In this document: positions 60,499-64,000 of the stretch, one piece after another
Layout of the letters: every line of letters begins with the position of its first letter
How positions within the stretch are numbered: the first letter of the stretch is position 1
NCBI RefSeq assembly: GCF_000001735.4
Contig: NC_003070.9
Span: forward strand, 4,154,001-4,218,000
Length of the DNA stretch: 64,000 bases
From: Arabidopsis thaliana
Taxonomy: Eukaryota > Streptophyta > Magnoliopsida > Brassicales > Brassicaceae
Direction of reading: 5' to 3'
The notes under the pieces: generated by a model
Seen by the model: the letters and a program-made list of their open reading frames with translations, nothing else
Database searches by the model: none
What the model was told of the DNA's origin: nothing
Translations under genes and position numbers: made by a program

Positions 60499-62880
60499 TC
60501 ACACTGAGGACGTATCGACAAGAACATCGTTTAGCATATGGTCGTCACCATTAGCCATAGCGAGAAGCTCTGCATCCCTATCCTCCTCGTTTGAGAAATC
60601 TCTCCTTTCGAATTTCGAGTTAGCGGATATGAAGATCAGCTTTTGAGCTCGATCAACGGCTGCATGTGACCGCCCGTTCGAGTTTACCCATTTCAAAAGA
60701 GAGGAGTTGCATTTGAACCCTCCAGTCGTAGCGTGGAGGAAAATGAGCCTTACTGCAACTTTTCCTAGTGACCTGAACTCGCTAAGATACGTCTCCCAAA
60801 CAAGTCTACTGCTTTGAGGATTCGCTATCCTCATCTTTCCGGAAACCGGATCACGCTCTTTCATTTGGACCGCCCTTGCATACATAGGATCAAGCCCTTC
60901 GGTTCTCCATTTCATTAGTTCCATCAACGCAATGTGTGCCTCATCTCTAGACACAAGCCTTGTTATCAACTTATCTACATCTTTCTCTTGCTCTGGCGAC
61001 AAACATTTGAACGGAGGAAGATACTTTCCGCTACTATCTCTTATCAAGTAAAGAGGGTCAAGTATAAAAGCCGCAGCCCAAGCCGGATGATAACTCTTCT
61101 TGAATCTTCTCTCAACGACTTTCTCCACATGTCCTTCCCCTACATTAAACTTAGAATCCCAATCTTTAACCTTAGCTCTTAGCTCATCCCATAGAGGTAA
61201 GCATTGCCCTACAAGCAGCTTCTCTTCCTCTATTCTCCGAGCCATCTCTTTAACAAGCTTGATCAAAGCATGAACCGCTTCTACCTCGTTCCAAAACCCT
61301 TCGTCACCAACCATCTCTCTAACCTCCCTAGCCATATGATCCTCCATTAAAACAACCTTGCAAGCATCATCATGTACTACCAACTGAATTGCTCTAGCGG
61401 AACTCAACACATCTTCAAGAAGATTAAACAACGGCTCGTAGAAACAAACCTTGTTACTACCACTACTACTACTACTACAACTTCTACGTTCATCGTCGTA
61501 ATAGCAATGTAAAGGCAACCTAAGCATTATCGATTCGCCATGTTCCTGCAACTGATACTTACAGTGAGCGTTACGTATCTGCGCGGTGTTATTGATGAAC
61601 TTAGCTAGTCTCACACAGTTTTGTGAAACGGATTTGAATAAAGGAAGCTCTTTTACGAAATCTTTGATCAAACTGTTGAGTCCCTGAAACTGACAAGAAA
61701 GATTCACCATCCATTGATGTTGACTCTCCAGATTCCTCAGTGCTTTGGTCTTAAACTTATCAGAGACTATCCCAACACATCTCTGAGGTGAATTTCCACA
61801 AATACCCTTCACCGTCTCCAACAAGACCTCCTCTGCGTAGTTAGACGGCACAGCTCCGTTCACAAGTACCGCTCTTCTGTACAAACTCGTCCCGTTTGGT
61901 AAATTCACAATCAAATTCACAAGACTCTCGCCGGACTCTCCTGGTTTCCAACCGTCCGATGAGATTTGGAAGAACATTGCGTCTCTGATTCTCGATTCAG
62001 CCTCTGCTCTGGCTTCCTCGTGCTTCAAGTCCAATCTCGTGGTGGCGAAATCTCTCTTGGAGATGATTGGTAAACCAACTTGTGTTAAAAAAGCTCGAAA
62101 CTTTGGATGCTCAAGACCCGAGAGAGAAACAGAGCCGCAGGACTCGAAGACCCAATCAGAGAGAGAATCTAAAGCTGACTCTATCTGCGATCTGGTAAGA
62201 GACTGAGTCTGCGACGGTTTAGGACTCTTAAGCTTCTTCACACTGTCTTCAAGCATAGCTAAAGGACCCAAGTCATCTTTTCCACCGGAGAGCATCAAAT
62301 GCTGCGGCGGCGGAGGAGTTGAATAATGCAACTCTCCGCCGCAGAATCTAGAAGGATCAACAACGGTTATCGGCGTGACGTGATAAGAGCCTCCGATGGG
62401 AGGAGGGTTAAGCCGAGAAGGAATCGCGGTGGTGACAGCGCCGGAGGAGTTACGTTTCCGGTGATGAGTTTGAGGAGAGGAAGAGGAAGAGGTAGGAGAA
62501 GGAGTGATGGTGGAAATGGGAGTAACAGAGTTGAAATTAGGACACGTGCCGCGTTTGAGATGCTCAGAGGCAGTGCGTGAAGGATTAGAGGCGGAGAAAA
62601 CGGCGTCGCATAAAGAACAACGAAGCTTCACGGCTTTAGGGAGACCAGTGTCGGTGTTGCGTACGAGGATTGGTTCAAGATGAGTCCAATACCACGCGCC
62701 TTTACCTTTCACTGCTTTTGTTCTCACCGTCATTAAACCTTCGTATCTCTTGTTTAATGCTTTTGCTGTTAGCTCGTCTGTTGTTAACCCATCCATCGCC
62801 GGAGGAGCAGGAGCTGGAGGAGGAGGAGGTGGTGGTGGTGGTGTCTGTTGAGTCGCCGTGTGAGCGTTAGTCGTCGCCAT
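60499..62880 (-). CDS. BED-type zinc finger protein derived from a hAT transposase
   Basis: Single exon, 793 residues, ATG at 62880. A proline run (about nine P) is followed by MDGLTTDELTAKALNKRYEGL and a BED-like finger (about residues 60-115) with C88, C91, H107 and C113 in LRCSLCDAVF and SEHLKRGTCPNF. The central region has the RNase H-like layout of hAT transposases (FFQISSDGWKPGESGESLVNLIVNLPNG, CVGIVSDKF, HPAWAAAFILDPLYL), and the C-terminal part resembles a weak hAT dimerisation region (RLIFLHATTGGFKCNSSLLKW). There are no terminal inverted repeats nearby, and a long intact frame with a normal intergenic setting points to a domesticated gene. Likely At1g12380; function unknown to me. 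Confidence 0.85.
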   Translation of the reverse strand: MATTNAHTATQQTPPPPPPPPPAPAPPAMDGLTTDELTAKALNKRYEGLMTVRTKAVKGKGAWYWTHLEPILVRNTDTGLPKAVKLRCSLCDAVFSASNPSRTASEHLKRGTCPNFNSVTPISTITPSPTSSSSSPQTHHRKRNSSGAVTTAIPSRLNPPPIGGSYHVTPITVVDPSRFCGGELHYSTPPPPQHLMLSGGKDDLGPLAMLEDSVKKLKSPKPSQTQSLTRSQIESALDSLSDWVFESCGSVSLSGLEHPKFRAFLTQVGLPIISKRDFATTRLDLKHEEARAEAESRIRDAMFFQISSDGWKPGESGESLVNLIVNLPNGTSLYRRAVLVNGAVPSNYAEEVLLETVKGICGNSPQRCVGIVSDKFKTKALRNLESQHQWMVNLSCQFQGLNSLIKDFVKELPLFKSVSQNCVRLAKFINNTAQIRNAHCKYQLQEHGESIMLRLPLHCYYDDERRSCSSSSSGSNKVCFYEPLFNLLEDVLSSARAIQLVVHDDACKVVLMEDHMAREVREMVGDEGFWNEVEAVHALIKLVKEMARRIEEEKLLVGQCLPLWDELRAKVKDWDSKFNVGEGHVEKVVERRFKKSYHPAWAAAFILDPLYLIRDSSGKYLPPFKCLSPEQEKDVDKLITRLVSRDEAHIALMELMKWRTEGLDPMYARAVQMKERDPVSGKMRIANPQSSRLVWETYLSEFRSLGKVAVRLIFLHATTGGFKCNSSLLKWVNSNGRSHAAVDRAQKLIFISANSKFERRDFSNEEDRDAELLAMANGDDHMLNDVLVDTSSV

Positions 62881-64000
62881 CAAGAAAGAAAAAAAGTTTC
62901 TAAATCGGAAATTTCGAGGCTCTTGCTAAAAGGGTTTTAAGCGAGAGTTGGATTTTACGTGTGACATTCTTCAGCAGTAGGATTTCGCCGGAAGACGACG
63001 ATCTTTAACGTCGCTGCCATTTTCCGGCGATCAGAAGAAATGAAATTTTTACTCACTTCTTTAGTTTTTTTTCTTTCTAGTGAGCTCTTGTTCTTGACTG
63101 TGAATGGTTTTTTCGAAGAAAGAGACAGAGCGGAGAAGAAGAGGAGAGAAATATGGAAGAAAGAGAGAGAGTTACAGAGGAGGTTGAAGCACACGCGCAT
63201 GGAGGTGAAAGAAGAGAGTCCCACGTCGTACGAGAACACAAACGTTACATTGGCTCGTAGTCTATCTCGCTTTCTCATCATTGGAGCGTTTTAGTCACGC
63301 GCTTTAAGTTGGTTTTGGGGGATTGTTTTTGTTATGTGTGTTTTTTTTCTTTCAACTTTTGTTTCTTTTTTTCTTTCGAAAATCTCTTTTCTTGTCTCCT
63401 ACTTTAATATTTAAAAGAAAAAAAAATTGGAACTATTTGGGACCTTAATTTAATGCATTTTATTTAGATTTTTTCTCTTCTTAATCTTTATAAATGTTTT
63501 TCTTGTGCTATACAGTTTCAACCACCAATGGTAATGTACTTTCGTAACTTCAGTTGAACGGATAAAAAAACAAAATTGGGATCTTGAGAATTTTGAAGGC
63601 TCTAAGTTTTGGTAAAAAAAGAATTATTAACATAGGCTGAGTTTTTAAAAAAATCTAAATGATTAATTCGGTTTATAGAATCCTTATTGTGAATTTAGTT
63701 AGAGATTATGTGAACGTTGAAGACACTTTTTGAACATTTTTTTTGGATTTGATTACAAAAATGAAAAAAATGGGTGAGTGGGATTTCCATTTGTGTCCTA
63801 TTGTCTACGTGGGATGAGTTCAGAATTTGGGCATAAAAGGGTAGAGTGAGAATTTAATTTTTGTTTCTAGATAGACAATGAAAGACATTAACGCAGAGAC
63901 TGTGTTGTGTTGACCATTTTCTGTTGACTCATAAAGTACATTTCTTTGTAAATATTTTTTTTTGGTTTGTGTTGAAAGTTGTTTATTTTTGACTGCAACC
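62881..64000. other. Upstream region of the BED/hAT gene
   Basis: About 1.1 kb to the window edge; contains the promoter and leader of the minus-strand gene. Short ORFs on both strands are purine/pyrimidine tracts. No other feature recognised. Confidence 0.6.

Noticed and set aside
1..64000. CRISPR arrays, operons, phage or other bacterial-type systems
   Set aside because: No regularly spaced repeats, and introns and gene families show plant nuclear DNA.
1..64000. tRNA genes
   Set aside because: Scanning for GGTTCGA-type T-arm sequences by eye on both strands found only isolated matches (for example near 44401) without acceptor or anticodon arms; a tRNAscan-SE run would settle it.

Overview
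The window is plant nuclear DNA: AT-rich intergenic sequence, genes with many short GT-AG introns, and recognisably plant families. The series of genes (vacuolar invertase, YqgF-type protein, TL20.3, VND4/NAC007, HOP1, SUMM2 and a sister CC-NBS-LRR, MIR472, an RFL-type PPR, CML13, a DUF1442 protein, a GIL1/IRKI-like protein, cornichon, COAB, KEULE, the PHR1/UVR2 photolyase, a BED/hAT-like protein) matches what I remember of Arabidopsis thaliana chromosome 1, about At1g12240 to At1g12380. That assignment is recognition from memory, not a database search. Exon junctions were read by hand from splice signals and frame; for most genes with a length I remember, the summed length agrees.

Layout. 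1-3457 (+): 3' part of the vacuolar invertase gene, with the 9-nt mini-exon. 3719-7269 (+): YqgF-type RNase H-like gene and thylakoid-lumen pentapeptide protein. 9058-10486 (-): VND4, with a probable leader intron and CT-rich leader extending to about 12 kb; 12-17 kb has no gene I can support. 17.15-18.04 kb: a duplicated block in front of HOP1 (18105-20575, +). 20875-28.4 kb (-): an immune-receptor array made of SUMM2, a sister CNL gene and MIR472. The MIR472 locus reads as the collapsed remnant of a third CNL unit. 29081-30118: a 5'-truncated LINE with a perfect 11-bp target-site duplication, just beyond the stop of an RFL-type PPR gene (30163-32076, -). 33500-33946 (-): CML13. 35424-36209 and 40673-42627 (+): DUF1442 and GIL1/IRKI-like genes. 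42939-43233: a mosaic of forward and inverted scraps of the neighbouring COAB gene, lying where the first exon of a cornichon gene should be. 44870-46633 (+): COAB. 47172-52144 (+): KEULE. 52500-54842 (-): CPD photolyase. 55166-55607: foldback transposable element. 60499-62880 (-): BED-finger/hAT-derived gene.

Most genes are unrelated housekeeping or developmental genes, each with its own promoter. The exception is the immune array: the 22-nt miR472 made at about 28.15 kb is nearly complementary to the P-loop codons of the CNL gene next to it and less so to SUMM2, so regulator and targets are physically linked and share ancestry. The two most notable structural signals are the MIR472 origin and the scrambled, template-switch-like insertion that has beheaded the cornichon gene.
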